This document shows, in pieces, positions 16,764 to 26,544 of a DNA stretch of 64,000 nt. Positions within the stretch are counted from its first letter, which is position 1. The number at the start of each line of letters is the position of its first letter. A program made the translations under genes and the position numbers. The DNA comes from Woronichinia naegeliana WA131. Lineage in GTDB: Bacteria > Cyanobacteriota > Cyanobacteriia > Cyanobacteriales > Microcystaceae. The stretch covers positions 2,790,001-2,854,000 of the forward strand of contig CP073041.1 in NCBI GenBank assembly GCA_025370055.1, read 5' to 3'. The notes below the pieces were generated by a model. That model saw nothing but the letters and a program-made list of their open reading frames with translations, was not told where the DNA came from and did not search any database.

Positions 16764-19232
16764 ATGGGAAGATCGCTGCAAGTTAAGCCAGAATTCATTA
16801 GGAAAATCAAAGAAGCTGTTCGTCGCAATGGCTATCCCAGTCAGCAAGCTTTAGCTAGTGGGTTGGGGTTGTCGCGGGATGTGGTCAGTCGGTTTCTTAA
16901 TGGCAAACCCATTGACTATCTCAACGCGGAAGAAATTTGTCGCGCTCTTAATTTGGATTTAGGAGAGATGACGGGTTATGGACAGGAAATTAACGACGAA
17001 TCAGTCTTAATCGGGACTCAGACAGCATTAGTTAATATTGTTGATCCTAATTTTGTGGGACGGGAAAGCGCGATCGCCGATCTCAATGCTCTTGTGGCTA
17101 AAGAAGCAAAGGTAATCTTGATTCAGGGGGCTGGTGGTGTGGGGAAAACGACTCTGGCGCGTAAATATTTAGCGGATAAATTTGGTGACAAGGTTATTGA
17201 ATTTCCCATCGCTAAGGAAACAAAAGATATTGCAGCGATTGAAGGATTATTGGAACAATGTTTGCGGTCTTTAGGAGAAGAACCAGGACGAGATTTTTTA
17301 GTATCTTTAACGCGATTAAAAGAAAAATTACAAGCTGAAGCGATGGGAGTTTTGATTGATAACCTTGAACCCGCTTTAGATAGTTCTGGGCGATTGATTG
17401 AAGCGCATCGTCGTTATCTAGAATTATTACGAATTTTGGCTGATCCAACGGTTAAGTCTATTACCTTGATTACCAGTCGAGAAGCATTAGGAGAAGGAGT
17501 AGATATTTCGCTCTATCGTTTGCCGATTTTAGATTTAGAAGCATGGCAAACTTATTTTTATAATAGGGGCATTACTCATAATAATCAGGAGATTCAGCCG
17601 ATTTGGGATGCTTATCAGGGGAATGCTTTGGCAATGAAGCTATTGTCTGAGCGCGTTTTTCTCGATTATTCTGGAGATATAGATACTTTTTGGGAAGAAC
17701 AACAGAAGTTGGGAGCTTTATTAAATATAGATAATTTAATTGAGGAACAGTTTGAGCGTTTAGAAAATATTTATCCCGATGCTTATAAGTTACTATGTCG
17801 GATGGGTTGTTATCGTTATCAAGATGTTGAGAATGTACCGTTAGAAGGATTATTTTGTCTGCTGTGGGATGTGGCAGAAAATCAAAGAGGTCAAGTTATT
17901 AACGCTTTGCGAGATCGCTCTTTAGTGGATTATTCTAATGGTAAATATCATTTGCATCCATTAATTCGGAATGAAGCAATTAATCGGCTAAGGAATAGTG
18001 AAGATTGGAAAAAATCCAATATTGAAGCCGCAGAATTTTGGAATAAAAGTGTTAAAAATATTGATACAGTTAAGGATGCGCTGAAAGCTTTAGAAGCTTA
18101 TTATCATTATTTTAATGTTGATGATTATGAGAAGGCTAGTGAGGTTATTTTGTTATCAAGAAACAATAAATTTCAAGTATTAGAAAATCTAGGGGAAGCT
18201 TTTTGTAGATTAGGACTTTTGGAACGAATGATTGCCTGTGCAAATAAACTAATCCCGTATCTAGACAAAGGTTATTTATTAATAGATAAAAGTCTGAGTT
18301 TAGTTGCTCTTTATAATGTGCTAGGTGCCTTGCATAGTTATAGAGGAGAAATAACACGATCTATAAAGTGCTATCAAATATCGGGCGGAATTTGTGAACG
18401 ATATATCCAGATGGCTCAAGAATCAGAGCAAAAACTGTTTTGGAAAAAACAACTAAATAAAGTATTCTATTTTATTGGTTTATGTAAAGTTGATTTGTTT
18501 GAATTAGAAGAGGCAAAAACTTTTTTTGAAAAAACTCTAAATTCTTATATACTGGAATTTTGCCATAAAAATGGATTTAATGAAAGTGAAATTAAAGTGG
18601 CAAAGATAGATATATTAGTATATATGACTTTTTTGCATTCCTGCTTATTACAAGAATTTAATGAAAGAGAAATTAAAATAGCAAAGAGAAGTCTATTAGT
18701 ATATATGGCTTTTTTATATTCTTCTCTATTACAAGAAGAAGCAGCAAGAAAATTAGCCAATGAATTGTTAATAGATATTTTTGACAGAGACTTATTTTTT
18801 TCGTCATGGACTAAGGGTTATAATCCACTTTTCTTAGGCATAACATTTAAAAATTTAGGAGAGTTTGAAAAGTCTTTTGATATGTATGACCGTGCAATTA
18901 AATATGCAAAAGAAAGTAATTTTAACCAAATTGAAGCTACCGTTTTAATTTATTTAGGTGAACTGTATCGCATTCAGAAAAATTATGATATTGCTCTTGC
19001 TCATCACTCCGAATCCATCAAAATCCTAGAAAAAATTGGTGCAAAATGTGACCTTGCTGAAGCCTACTTTCAACTTGCCCTCACCTATCAAGCAATGGGC
19101 GATCAACCCAACAGTCAAACCTACTTTGATAAAGCTCTCGACCTCTGGGGGCCAGAAAAAATTGATGCGCCCGAACAAATCAAACGAGTTAAAAAAGCCA
19201 TGCAAATACCCCCTGCGATGGAAAATGGTTAG
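16764..19232 (+). CDS. HTH-NB-ARC-TPR STAND NTPase
   Basis: 822 residues. Residues 1-72 are an Xre-like HTH (QQALASGLGLSRDVVSRFLN). The NB-ARC ATPase follows, with NFVGRE, P-loop GAGGVGKTT (Lys128) and Walker B VLIDNLE (about 195). From about 430 the protein is helical; residues 690-815 contain TPR units (LGEFEKSFDMYDRAIKYAKE, LAEAYFQLALTYQAMGDQ). STAND ATPases oligomerise on ligand sensing. The HTH suggests DNA binding, perhaps at the shared intergenic region with the divergent membrane module. The stop lies inside a WD40 remnant, so the present C-terminus is a recombination junction. Confidence 0.88.
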   Translation: MGRSLQVKPEFIRKIKEAVRRNGYPSQQALASGLGLSRDVVSRFLNGKPIDYLNAEEICRALNLDLGEMTGYGQEINDESVLIGTQTALVNIVDPNFVGRESAIADLNALVAKEAKVILIQGAGGVGKTTLARKYLADKFGDKVIEFPIAKETKDIAAIEGLLEQCLRSLGEEPGRDFLVSLTRLKEKLQAEAMGVLIDNLEPALDSSGRLIEAHRRYLELLRILADPTVKSITLITSREALGEGVDISLYRLPILDLEAWQTYFYNRGITHNNQEIQPIWDAYQGNALAMKLLSERVFLDYSGDIDTFWEEQQKLGALLNIDNLIEEQFERLENIYPDAYKLLCRMGCYRYQDVENVPLEGLFCLLWDVAENQRGQVINALRDRSLVDYSNGKYHLHPLIRNEAINRLRNSEDWKKSNIEAAEFWNKSVKNIDTVKDALKALEAYYHYFNVDDYEKASEVILLSRNNKFQVLENLGEAFCRLGLLERMIACANKLIPYLDKGYLLIDKSLSLVALYNVLGALHSYRGEITRSIKCYQISGGICERYIQMAQESEQKLFWKKQLNKVFYFIGLCKVDLFELEEAKTFFEKTLNSYILEFCHKNGFNESEIKVAKIDILVYMTFLHSCLLQEFNEREIKIAKRSLLVYMAFLYSSLLQEEAARKLANELLIDIFDRDLFFSSWTKGYNPLFLGITFKNLGEFEKSFDMYDRAIKYAKESNFNQIEATVLIYLGELYRIQKNYDIALAHHSESIKILEKIGAKCDLAEAYFQLALTYQAMGDQPNSQTYFDKALDLWGPEKIDAPEQIKRVKKAMQIPPAMENG

Positions 19233-19525
19233 CTAGTGCCAGTTATGACACCATCATTCGCCGCTATGAATGCCAACATATTTTTTAATGTCATGGCAAA
19301 GCTGTCACCGCGATCGCCTTTCACTCCACCGAACCCATTTTGGCCAGTAGTAGCAAAGACGGCAGCATTAAACAATGGAATTTAAACAGCTTTGACTGTA
19401 TCGCGACTTGGAAATCTCCTCGACCCTACGAAAATATGAATATCACGGGGGTAACAGGTCTTAACGCGGCTCAAAAACAATCCTTAAAACAGTTGGGAGC
19501 CATTGAACACAGATCCACTCGTTAG
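19213..19525 (+). pseudogene. WD40-repeat C-terminal remnant
   Basis: In a frame different from the STAND gene, 19213 onward reads DGKWLASASYDTIIRRYE, then a TAA near 19287. The same frame resumes GKAVTAIAFHSTEPILASSS and KDGSIKQWNLNSFDCIATW. It ends MNITGVTGLNAAQKQSLKQ through LGAIE. This is the tail of cyanobacterial NB-ARC/WD40 proteins. It is the relic of a WD40-type STAND gene whose 5' part is gone and whose start overlaps the end of the TPR gene. Confidence 0.85.
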
Positions 19526-19653
19526 CTTCAAAACCTCAACGCTCGTCAAAGATTCAGCCAAGGCTCATCACTCAAATCCAAACCGCGATCGCTGTCATAA
19601 GCAAAACTTATGACTATGATAATGAGAAATATTGTTAAAATCCGTTACAAAGC

Positions 19654-19682
19654 TTTACAAACTCAGAAAAAGCCTCTATAGT
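19654..19682 (+). promoter_or_regulatory. psbA promoter
   Basis: TTTACA at 19654-19659, a 17-bp spacer and TATAGT at 19677-19682 form a near-consensus sigma-70 promoter, 53 bp before the psbA ATG. The leader between them is AT-rich, as in other cyanobacterial psbA genes. Confidence 0.8.
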
Positions 19683-19735
19683 GTAAACAGTCAATCATTC
19701 GTACCTTGACAAATACATACAGGAATCATAAACCA

Positions 19736-20818
19736 ATGACAACGACCTTACAACAACGCGAAAGCGCGTCCGTATGGGAACAGTTCTGTCAGTGGGTGAC
19801 ATCTACCAACAACCGCATCTATGTCGGTTGGTTCGGTACCTTGATGATCCCCACCCTCTTAACTGCCACCACCTGCTTCATCATTGCCTTCATCGCCGCT
19901 CCCCCCGTTGACATTGACGGTATTCGGGAACCCGTTGCTGGTTCTTTGCTTTACGGTAACAACATTATCTCTGGTGCTGTTGTTCCTAGCTCTAATGCTA
20001 TTGGTCTTCACTTCTACCCCATCTGGGAAGCTGCTTCCTTAGATGAGTGGTTGTACAACGGTGGCCCTTACCAGTTGGTTGTTTTCCACTTCCTCATCGG
20101 CATCTTTTGCTACATGGGTCGTCAGTGGGAACTCTCCTACCGCTTAGGGATGCGTCCTTGGATCTGTGTTGCTTACTCTGCACCCGTATCCGCCGCTACT
20201 GCCGTTTTCTTGATCTACCCCATAGGTCAAGGTTCTTTCTCCGATGGTATGCCTTTAGGTATCTCTGGAACATTTAATTTCATGATCGTGTTCCAAGCTG
20301 AACACAATATCTTGATGCACCCCTTCCATATGTTGGGAGTAGCTGGTGTATTCGGTGGTTCTCTGTTCTCTGCTATGCACGGTTCCTTAGTAACCTCTAG
20401 CTTAGTGCGTGAAACAACCGAAGTTGAATCTCAGAACTATGGTTACAAATTCGGTCAAGAAGAAGAAACCTACAACATCGTTGCGGCTCACGGCTACTTC
20501 GGTCGTTTAATCTTCCAATACGCTTCTTTCAATAACAGCCGTGCTTTACACTTCTTCTTAGGTGCTTGGCCCGTAATCGGGATCTGGTTCACCGCGATGG
20601 GTGTCAGCACCATGGCTTTCAACTTAAACGGTTTCAACTTTAACCAATCTATCCTCGACTCTCAAGGTCGTGTGGTCAGCACTTGGGCTGATGTATTGAA
20701 CCGCGCTAACATTGGTTTTGAAGTAATGCACGAACGTAATGCTCACAACTTCCCCCTTGACCTCGCTTCTGGCGAACAAGCTCCCGTAGCTTTAACCGCT
20801 CCTGCGATTCATGGTTAA
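19736..20818 (+). CDS. psbA: Photosystem II D1 protein
   Basis: 360 residues starting [21 protein letters not shown]1 binds P680, pheophytin, QB and the Mn4CaO5 cluster in the thylakoid membrane. Five helices are present. Residue 130 is Gln ([15 protein letters not shown]), the form associated with the low-light D1 isoform rather than Glu130 forms. The C-terminal extension follows LDLA (processing after Ala344) and ends [20 protein letters not shown]-like start 30 bp upstream is not used by the family. Other psbA copies probably exist elsewhere, as is usual. Confidence 0.98.
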   Translation: MTTTLQQRESASVWEQFCQWVTSTNNRIYVGWFGTLMIPTLLTATTCFIIAFIAAPPVDIDGIREPVAGSLLYGNNIISGAVVPSSNAIGLHFYPIWEAASLDEWLYNGGPYQLVVFHFLIGIFCYMGRQWELSYRLGMRPWICVAYSAPVSAATAVFLIYPIGQGSFSDGMPLGISGTFNFMIVFQAEHNILMHPFHMLGVAGVFGGSLFSAMHGSLVTSSLVRETTEVESQNYGYKFGQEEETYNIVAAHGYFGRLIFQYASFNNSRALHFFLGAWPVIGIWFTAMGVSTMAFNLNGFNFNQSILDSQGRVVSTWADVLNRANIGFEVMHERNAHNFPLDLASGEQAPVALTAPAIHG

Positions 20819-20856
20819 TTCCTGAATGTAGCTAACTACAATCTAAATATTTAAAC

Positions 20857-20888
20857 AAAGGCACTCTCTAGTTTTAGGGGGTGCTTTT
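20857..20888 (+). terminator. psbA terminator
   Basis: AAAGGCAC, an A/T-rich loop region and GTGCTTTT form a stem followed by a T-run, 39 bp after the psbA stop. Confidence 0.75.
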
Positions 20889-21633
20889 GCTATATTGGAT
20901 TTGGGCTTTGTAAAGTTTGGGTAGGTTTCTCATGAACAATTCTCTCAGCTTTGCCGTTACAATCCTGAGTTAAGTTTAGAGCGGAACAAAAAGGGAGAAA
21001 TTATTATTATGTCGGGTTCATCGGTAGTTACTATGCTAAGTCATTTTATCAACTCCTAAAATCCTTGCTGCATAAGGCTTTCGATTAAAACTGTCAGTTT
21101 TTTGCATGAATTGAGTGTAAAGGCAAGGAAACCCTTTCTTGGCATGGGTTCTGGAGTAGATAACCTCATATTTGGCATAACAAATATCGAAGAACCGAGA
21201 AATCTAATTCCATTGCCTTTATTTTAATTCGCGATCGCCGTTTTATAGACAAGAATTTTATCGGTTAGTAGAGCATGAACAGTCGCTAACAAAACCCGCT
21301 TTTCATTGACCCCAAAATTTACCAATAGCTGATCAGTGGTATTCTGAATCTGTAGATAAAATAAGTCATGATGAATAGACTGACTACGTTATAGAAATAC
21401 AATCCGCCGGTCTAAAACATTACTGCTTTAGCAACTCTTCTGTTGTTTAATTGTGTCAAAATTTGGATATTTAAAAAATATAAAATTCTGTTCACTTTAC
21501 CTTGATAGGGTGTAAAAATAAGGTTGCTTCCCAGAACATCAGGTTAACAAAGCGTTAATCTATCATCTCTCAAATTTTTCGCCCCCTATATCACCAGGGA
21601 AATAGTTTAGAATTGACCTATAGGACAGTCCCT
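20889..21633. other. Long gene-poor gap before the hox cluster
   Basis: About 745 bp. The only coding-like signal is a minus-strand frame ending at 21224 that reads VNEKRVLLATVHALLTDKI; it has no good start and looks like a C-terminal relic. The last 100 bp should hold the hox promoter, but I cannot place it with confidence. No tRNA or known repeat seen. Confidence 0.5.
21224..21378 (-). pseudogene. Possible C-terminal coding relic
   Basis: An open minus-strand frame of about 50 codons. It reads LFYLQIQNTTDQLLVNFGVN, then EKRVLLATVHALLTDKILVY, and ends KTAIAN at 21224. There is no ATG or ribosome site, and a stop lies upstream. The composition is protein-like, but I do not recognise the family. 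Confidence 0.3.
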
Positions 21634-22149
21634 ATGCCTACCGCCTCCCCTGCCAAAACCGCTACAAACGATCATCCCAGTGGTGACAAACGCTTTAAAG
21701 TTCTTGATGCGACGATGAAACGCAATCAGTTTAGCCAAGATGCACTGATTGAAATTCTCCATAAAGCCCAGGAAGCCTTTGGTTATTTAGAAGAAGATGT
21801 ATTGCTTTACATTGCCAGAGGGTTGAAGCTGCCCCTCAGTCGAGTCTATGGTGTTGCCACTTTTTACCATCTCTTTTCCCTCAAACCGAGTGGTGAACAT
21901 ACCTGTGTGATTTGTTTGGGAACTGCCTGTTATGTCAAAGGAGCCGATGCTTTATTGAGTACCCTGAAAACTGAAATTGGCATCAAATTAGGCGAAACAA
22001 CGGAGGACGGTCAAGTTTCTCTCGTCGTTGCTCGTTGTATTGGAGCTTGTGGGATCGCCCCTGCTGCTGTATTTGATGGCAATGTGCTGGGGAAACAAAC
22101 GGAGCAATCTGTGATAGAACACATTCGTCCCTGGGTTAAAAGTGAATAG
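21634..22149 (+). CDS. hoxE: Bidirectional hydrogenase diaphorase subunit HoxE
   Basis: 171 residues from the ATG at 21634 (MPTASPAKTATNDH); a TTG seven codons earlier is less likely. It is a NuoE-like thioredoxin-fold [2Fe-2S] protein, with ligands in CLGTACYVKG and ARCIGACGIAP plus the conserved GVATFYHLFSL. In cyanobacteria HoxE joins HoxFU to pass electrons between NAD(P)H or ferredoxin and the HoxYH [NiFe] hydrogenase. It lies 33 bp upstream of hoxF, first in the hox transcript. Confidence 0.95.
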   Translation: MPTASPAKTATNDHPSGDKRFKVLDATMKRNQFSQDALIEILHKAQEAFGYLEEDVLLYIARGLKLPLSRVYGVATFYHLFSLKPSGEHTCVICLGTACYVKGADALLSTLKTEIGIKLGETTEDGQVSLVVARCIGACGIAPAAVFDGNVLGKQTEQSVIEHIRPWVKSE

Positions 22150-22182
22150 TTTATAGTTACTAAATAAAACGGAAATAAAAGT

Positions 22183-23799
22183 ATGGATATTACTGAATTA
22201 CGCAAAATTGCCCACGAAACCCAAGAAAAACAGCTTAAAATCCGTCTTCGATGTTGTAATTCATCGGGTTGTCTCTCTTCTCAAGGAGAGGCCGTTAAAA
22301 ATAATTTGGAAAAGGCGATCGCCGAAGCGGGACTCGAAAAAGAAGCCGAGGTTGTGCGGGTGGGCTGTATGGGATTTTGTGGTCAGGGGCCATTAGTCGC
22401 GGTTGATCCCCTTGGCAGTCTCTATGAGCAGGTGACACCAGAGCAAGCTTCTAGCATTCTCAGTACTCTTAATCTAAATATTCCCCCTGCCGAATCTTTA
22501 CCGTTCCAAGGAGATCCCAACCATCCCTTTTTTGCGCTACAACACAATATTGTTCGGGAAAATTCTGGTCACATTGATCCCGAAAGTATCGAAGATTATA
22601 TTAAAACTGGCGGTTATGAACAATTACATCATGTTATTTATGAACTCAGCCCTGAGCAAGTGATTGCTGAAATTACCAAAAGTGGGCTACGGGGTCGGGG
22701 CGGTGGTGGTTATCCAACGGGCTTAAAGTGGGCCACTGTAGGCAAAATGCCAGGGAAACAAAAATATGTGATTTGTAATGCCGATGAAGGTGATCCAGGA
22801 GCTTTTATGGATCGCAGTGTTCTCGAAAGTGATCCTCATCGCGTCTTGGAAGGAATGGCGATCGCGGCCTATGCAGTGGGAGCCAATCACGGATTTATTT
22901 ATGTACGGGCCGAATATCCTCTCGCCATTAGACGATTACAAAAAGCCATTCAACAGGCGAAAAAATACGGTCTGCTCGGTTCCCAAATTTTCGACTCCAC
23001 CTTTGACTGCAAAATCGATATTCGTGGGGGGGGGGGAGCTTTCGTTTGTGGTGAAGAAACGGCTCTGATTAACTCCATTGAGGGCGGTCGTGGTAATCCT
23101 CGTACTCGTCCCCCCTACCCTGCCCAATCGGGACTCTGGGAATGTCCGACCCTGATTAACAACGTGGAAACTTTCGCTAATATTGTCCCGATTATCCGAG
23201 AAGGAGGCAACTGGTACGCCGGTATTGGCACAGCGAAAAGCAAAGGAACTAAAGTTTTCGCGCTCACAGGAAAAGTCAAAAACGCGGGTTTAGTCGAAGT
23301 CCCAATGGGAATGACGGTTCGGCAAGTGGTGGAAGAAATTGGGGGCGGTGTGCCTGACGGTGGAACCATTAAAGCCGTGCAAACAGGGGGGCCATCGGGA
23401 GGATGTATTCCCGCTTCGGCCCTTGATACGCCCATTGAATACGATGCTCTTCTAGCCTTGGGAACCATGATGGGATCGGGCGGCATGATCGTTATAGATG
23501 ACAGCACCAACATGGTCGATATGACGCAATTCTACATGGATTTTTGTCAGAGTGAATCCTGTGGCAAATGTATCCCCTGTCGGACAGGAACGGTGCAACT
23601 TTATGAAATGTTAACAAAACTCATCAATAAAGAGGCAAAACCAGAGGATATCGAAAGATTAGAAGCTCTTTGTCACATGGTCAAGGAAACCAGCCTTTGT
23701 GGTTTGGGGCAAAGCGCACCTAATCCCGTTTTGAGTACTTTGCGCTATTTTAAAGATGAGTATTTGAAACTCGTTAAAACTGAGTCATTCCCAGTCTGA
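22183..23799 (+). CDS. hoxF: Bidirectional hydrogenase diaphorase subunit HoxF
   Basis: 538 residues, NuoF-like. The N-terminal thioredoxin-like part carries a [2Fe-2S]-type cysteine set (RCCNSSGC, GCMGFCGQGP). The FMN/NADH domain has LRGRGGGGYPTGLKWATVG, NADEGDPGAFMDR and CGEETALINSIEG. The C-terminal [4Fe-4S] motif is SCGKCIPCRTG with a distal Cys in SLCGLGQ. It oxidises or reduces NAD(P)H and feeds the hydrogenase. Intact, with no frameshift. It is followed by adhE rather than hoxU. Confidence 0.97.
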   Translation: MDITELRKIAHETQEKQLKIRLRCCNSSGCLSSQGEAVKNNLEKAIAEAGLEKEAEVVRVGCMGFCGQGPLVAVDPLGSLYEQVTPEQASSILSTLNLNIPPAESLPFQGDPNHPFFALQHNIVRENSGHIDPESIEDYIKTGGYEQLHHVIYELSPEQVIAEITKSGLRGRGGGGYPTGLKWATVGKMPGKQKYVICNADEGDPGAFMDRSVLESDPHRVLEGMAIAAYAVGANHGFIYVRAEYPLAIRRLQKAIQQAKKYGLLGSQIFDSTFDCKIDIRGGGGAFVCGEETALINSIEGGRGNPRTRPPYPAQSGLWECPTLINNVETFANIVPIIREGGNWYAGIGTAKSKGTKVFALTGKVKNAGLVEVPMGMTVRQVVEEIGGGVPDGGTIKAVQTGGPSGGCIPASALDTPIEYDALLALGTMMGSGGMIVIDDSTNMVDMTQFYMDFCQSESCGKCIPCRTGTVQLYEMLTKLINKEAKPEDIERLEALCHMVKETSLCGLGQSAPNPVLSTLRYFKDEYLKLVKTESFPV

Positions 23800-23934
23800 T
23801 CCGCAAGATGACAGATTGATTCACTGAAATTGATGGGGAAATAATCTTGGTTTCACCCAAAAGGTTCGTGTGATACAAAACTCCGCAAGCTTTTTAATCA
23901 CAATCAAAGTCAAAATTTATTAAGGAGCAACCCC

Positions 23935-26544
23935 ATGGCCACTAATCTTCAAGAACTAGAAGCTCTGATTCATCAGGTTTCTCTTGCTCAACAAAAATAC
24001 TCGACTTTTACCCAAGTCCAAGTAGATAAAATTTTTAAACAAGCGGCAATGGCCGCCAACTCTGCCCGTATTCAACTGGCAAAAATAGCTGTCACAGAAA
24101 CCCAAATGGGAATTCTCGAAGATAAAGTCATCAAAAATCACTTTGCTTCGGAAATTATTTATAACAAGTACCGTGATGAAGAAACCTGTGGCATTATTGA
24201 ATCCGATGATTCCTTTGGCTTTCAAAAAATTGCCGAACCTATTGGTGTAATTGCAGGAATTATACCTGTTACCAATCCTACTTCTACAACTATTTTTAAA
24301 GCATTATTAACTTTAAAAACTCGCAATGCGATTATTTTTTCTCCCCATCCCAGAGCCAAAAAAAGCACTGTTGAAACAGCCAAAATTATTCTCAAGGCGG
24401 CTATTCAAGCGGGCGCGCCTGATCATCTTATTGCTTGGATTGAGGAACCAACCATTGAGCTTTCCCAGGCTTTGATGCAACATCCTGAAATTAAGTTGAT
24501 CTTAGCAACTGGCGGGCCAGGGATGGTCAAAGCGGCTTATACCTCTGGACATCCTTCTTTAGGAGTTGGAGCGGGCAATACTCCTGCGGTAATTGATCAT
24601 ACTGCGGATCTTAAAATGGCAGTTTCTTCGATTATTCTCAGCAAAACCTTTGATAATGGCATGATCTGTGCTTCTGAGCAGTCGGTGATCGTTGAAAATG
24701 AAATTTACGACACGGTTAAGCAGGAATTCCAAGAGCGTGGAGCTTATTTTTTAAACCCTGATGAAGCTGAGAAAATTCGTCAGGTTCTCTTGGTGAATCA
24801 ACGGCTCAATCCTGAGATTGTCGGTCAATCCATTCAGGCGATCGCGCAACTAGCGGGGATTACTTGTCCAATAGGAGCTAAGGTCATTATCGGCGAAGTA
24901 GAGAAAATTGACCCTGACGAAGCGTTTGCCTACGAAAAATTGTCCCCGATTTTGGCGATGTATCATGCGAAAGATTTCCCAGATGCCGTCGATAAAGCGG
25001 AACAATTAGTCGAATTTGGCGGGCGAGGGCATACGGCTTCCCTTTATACTGAGCCAACCAATAACCGCAATATCCAACAATTTGAAGACCGCATCAAGGT
25101 TGCCCGCATTTTGGTAAATACGCCTTCTTCTGTCGGAGCGATCGGAGATCTCTATAATTTCCGTCTAGATCCTTCTTTGACCTTGGGATGTGGCAGTTGG
25201 GGCGGCAATTCTATTAGTGGGAATGTGGGGGTTCAACATTTACTCAATATCAAAACCGTCTCGGCCCGTCGGGAAAATATGCTCTGGTTTCGGGTTCCGC
25301 CCAAAGTTTATTTTAACTATGGTTGCTTGCCCTTTGCTTTAAAAGATTTGAAGGGGCGACAACGGGCTTTTATTATTACCGATAAACCCCTCTACGATTT
25401 GGGCATTACCAAAGAAATTGAAGAAATTTTGGAGGAAATGAATTTTAAATACAACGTTTTTTATGACGTGGAACCCGATCCCTGTTTAGCCACTGTCAAT
25501 AAAGGGCTAGCCGTCATGAATGCCTTTAAGCCTGATGTGATTATTGCGATCGGTGGCGGTTCTCCGATGGACGCGGCTAAGGTCATGTGGTTGATGTATG
25601 AGCATCCTGAAATTGAGTTTGAAGGATTTGCCATGCGCTTTATGGATATTCGCAAACGGGTCTATGATTTACCCCCCTTGGGAGAAAAAGCTCTGCTGGT
25701 TGCAATCCCCACGACCTCTGGTACGGGTTCGGAAGTGACTCCTTTTGCAGTCGTTACTGATGAACGGACTGGCATTAAGTATCCCTTAGCGGACTATGCC
25801 CTCACGCCTAGCATGGCGATCTCCGATCCTAAATTGGTGATGAATATTCCCAAGGGTTTGACCGCCTACGGAGGAATTGATGCCCTAACCCATGCCCTAG
25901 AATCCTATGTTTCGGTTTTTGCAACAGAATTTACGAATGGCTTGGCTCTCAAGGCGATCGGTTTACTTTTTGCCTATCTTCCCCGCGCCTATAAAGATGG
26001 GCCTCATGATGCTAAAGCACGGGAAAAAGTCCATTATGCCGCGACGATCGCTGGAATGGCCTTTGCCAATGCTTTTCTAGGAATTTGTCACTCTCTAGCC
26101 CATAACTTAGGCGCGAGTTTTCATGTCCCGCACGGACTGGCTAATGCTTTGATGATCTCCCATGTCATTCGCTATAACGCAACGGATGCTCCCTTTAAAC
26201 AGGCGATTTTTCCCCAATACAAGTTCCCAAATGCCAAATTTCGTTATGCCCAAATTGCCGATTATTTACATTTAGGCGGGGAAACGGACGACGAAAAAGT
26301 TGAGAAATTAATAGAGGCAGTGGATAATCTCAAACGAGAGATCAATATTCCCCTCACCATTAAAGAAGTTCTCAACGGACAAGATCAAGACTTTTATGAG
26401 GCAGTAGAATCCTTAGCAGAACAAGCCTTTGATGACCAGTGTACAGGAGCAAATCCTCGATATCCTCTCATTAAAGACCTCAAGGAACTCTATCTGCTGG
26501 CTTATCACGGGATTCCTGCGGTTACGGAGACTGCGAAAGTGTAG
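23935..26544 (+). CDS. adhE: Bifunctional acetaldehyde-CoA/alcohol dehydrogenase AdhE
   Basis: 869 residues. The N-terminal half is a CoA-acylating aldehyde dehydrogenase with catalytic Cys245 (DNGMICASEQS). The C-terminal half is an iron-dependent alcohol dehydrogenase with the NAD site GGGSPMDAAKVMW and metal ligands in GICHSLAHNLGASFHVPHG. It converts acetyl-CoA to ethanol and reoxidises two NADH in dark fermentation. A strong ribosome site (AAGGAG) precedes the ATG. It lies 135 bp after hoxF and 103 bp before hoxU, same strand. In the Synechocystis order no adhE lies here, so this is an insertion into the hox cluster. Confidence 0.97.
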   Translation: MATNLQELEALIHQVSLAQQKYSTFTQVQVDKIFKQAAMAANSARIQLAKIAVTETQMGILEDKVIKNHFASEIIYNKYRDEETCGIIESDDSFGFQKIAEPIGVIAGIIPVTNPTSTTIFKALLTLKTRNAIIFSPHPRAKKSTVETAKIILKAAIQAGAPDHLIAWIEEPTIELSQALMQHPEIKLILATGGPGMVKAAYTSGHPSLGVGAGNTPAVIDHTADLKMAVSSIILSKTFDNGMICASEQSVIVENEIYDTVKQEFQERGAYFLNPDEAEKIRQVLLVNQRLNPEIVGQSIQAIAQLAGITCPIGAKVIIGEVEKIDPDEAFAYEKLSPILAMYHAKDFPDAVDKAEQLVEFGGRGHTASLYTEPTNNRNIQQFEDRIKVARILVNTPSSVGAIGDLYNFRLDPSLTLGCGSWGGNSISGNVGVQHLLNIKTVSARRENMLWFRVPPKVYFNYGCLPFALKDLKGRQRAFIITDKPLYDLGITKEIEEILEEMNFKYNVFYDVEPDPCLATVNKGLAVMNAFKPDVIIAIGGGSPMDAAKVMWLMYEHPEIEFEGFAMRFMDIRKRVYDLPPLGEKALLVAIPTTSGTGSEVTPFAVVTDERTGIKYPLADYALTPSMAISDPKLVMNIPKGLTAYGGIDALTHALESYVSVFATEFTNGLALKAIGLLFAYLPRAYKDGPHDAKAREKVHYAATIAGMAFANAFLGICHSLAHNLGASFHVPHGLANALMISHVIRYNATDAPFKQAIFPQYKFPNAKFRYAQIADYLHLGGETDDEKVEKLIEAVDNLKREINIPLTIKEVLNGQDQDFYEAVESLAEQAFDDQCTGANPRYPLIKDLKELYLLAYHGIPAVTETAKV

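Noticed and set aside
23029-23037. Run of about nine or ten G in hoxF as a possible frameshift site
   Set aside because: The normal frame RGGGGAFVCGEE continues unbroken and is the conserved NuoF/HoxF loop.
22778-23068. ORFs in other frames of hoxF and adhE
   Set aside because: They are shadows of well-supported long genes with normal codon structure.
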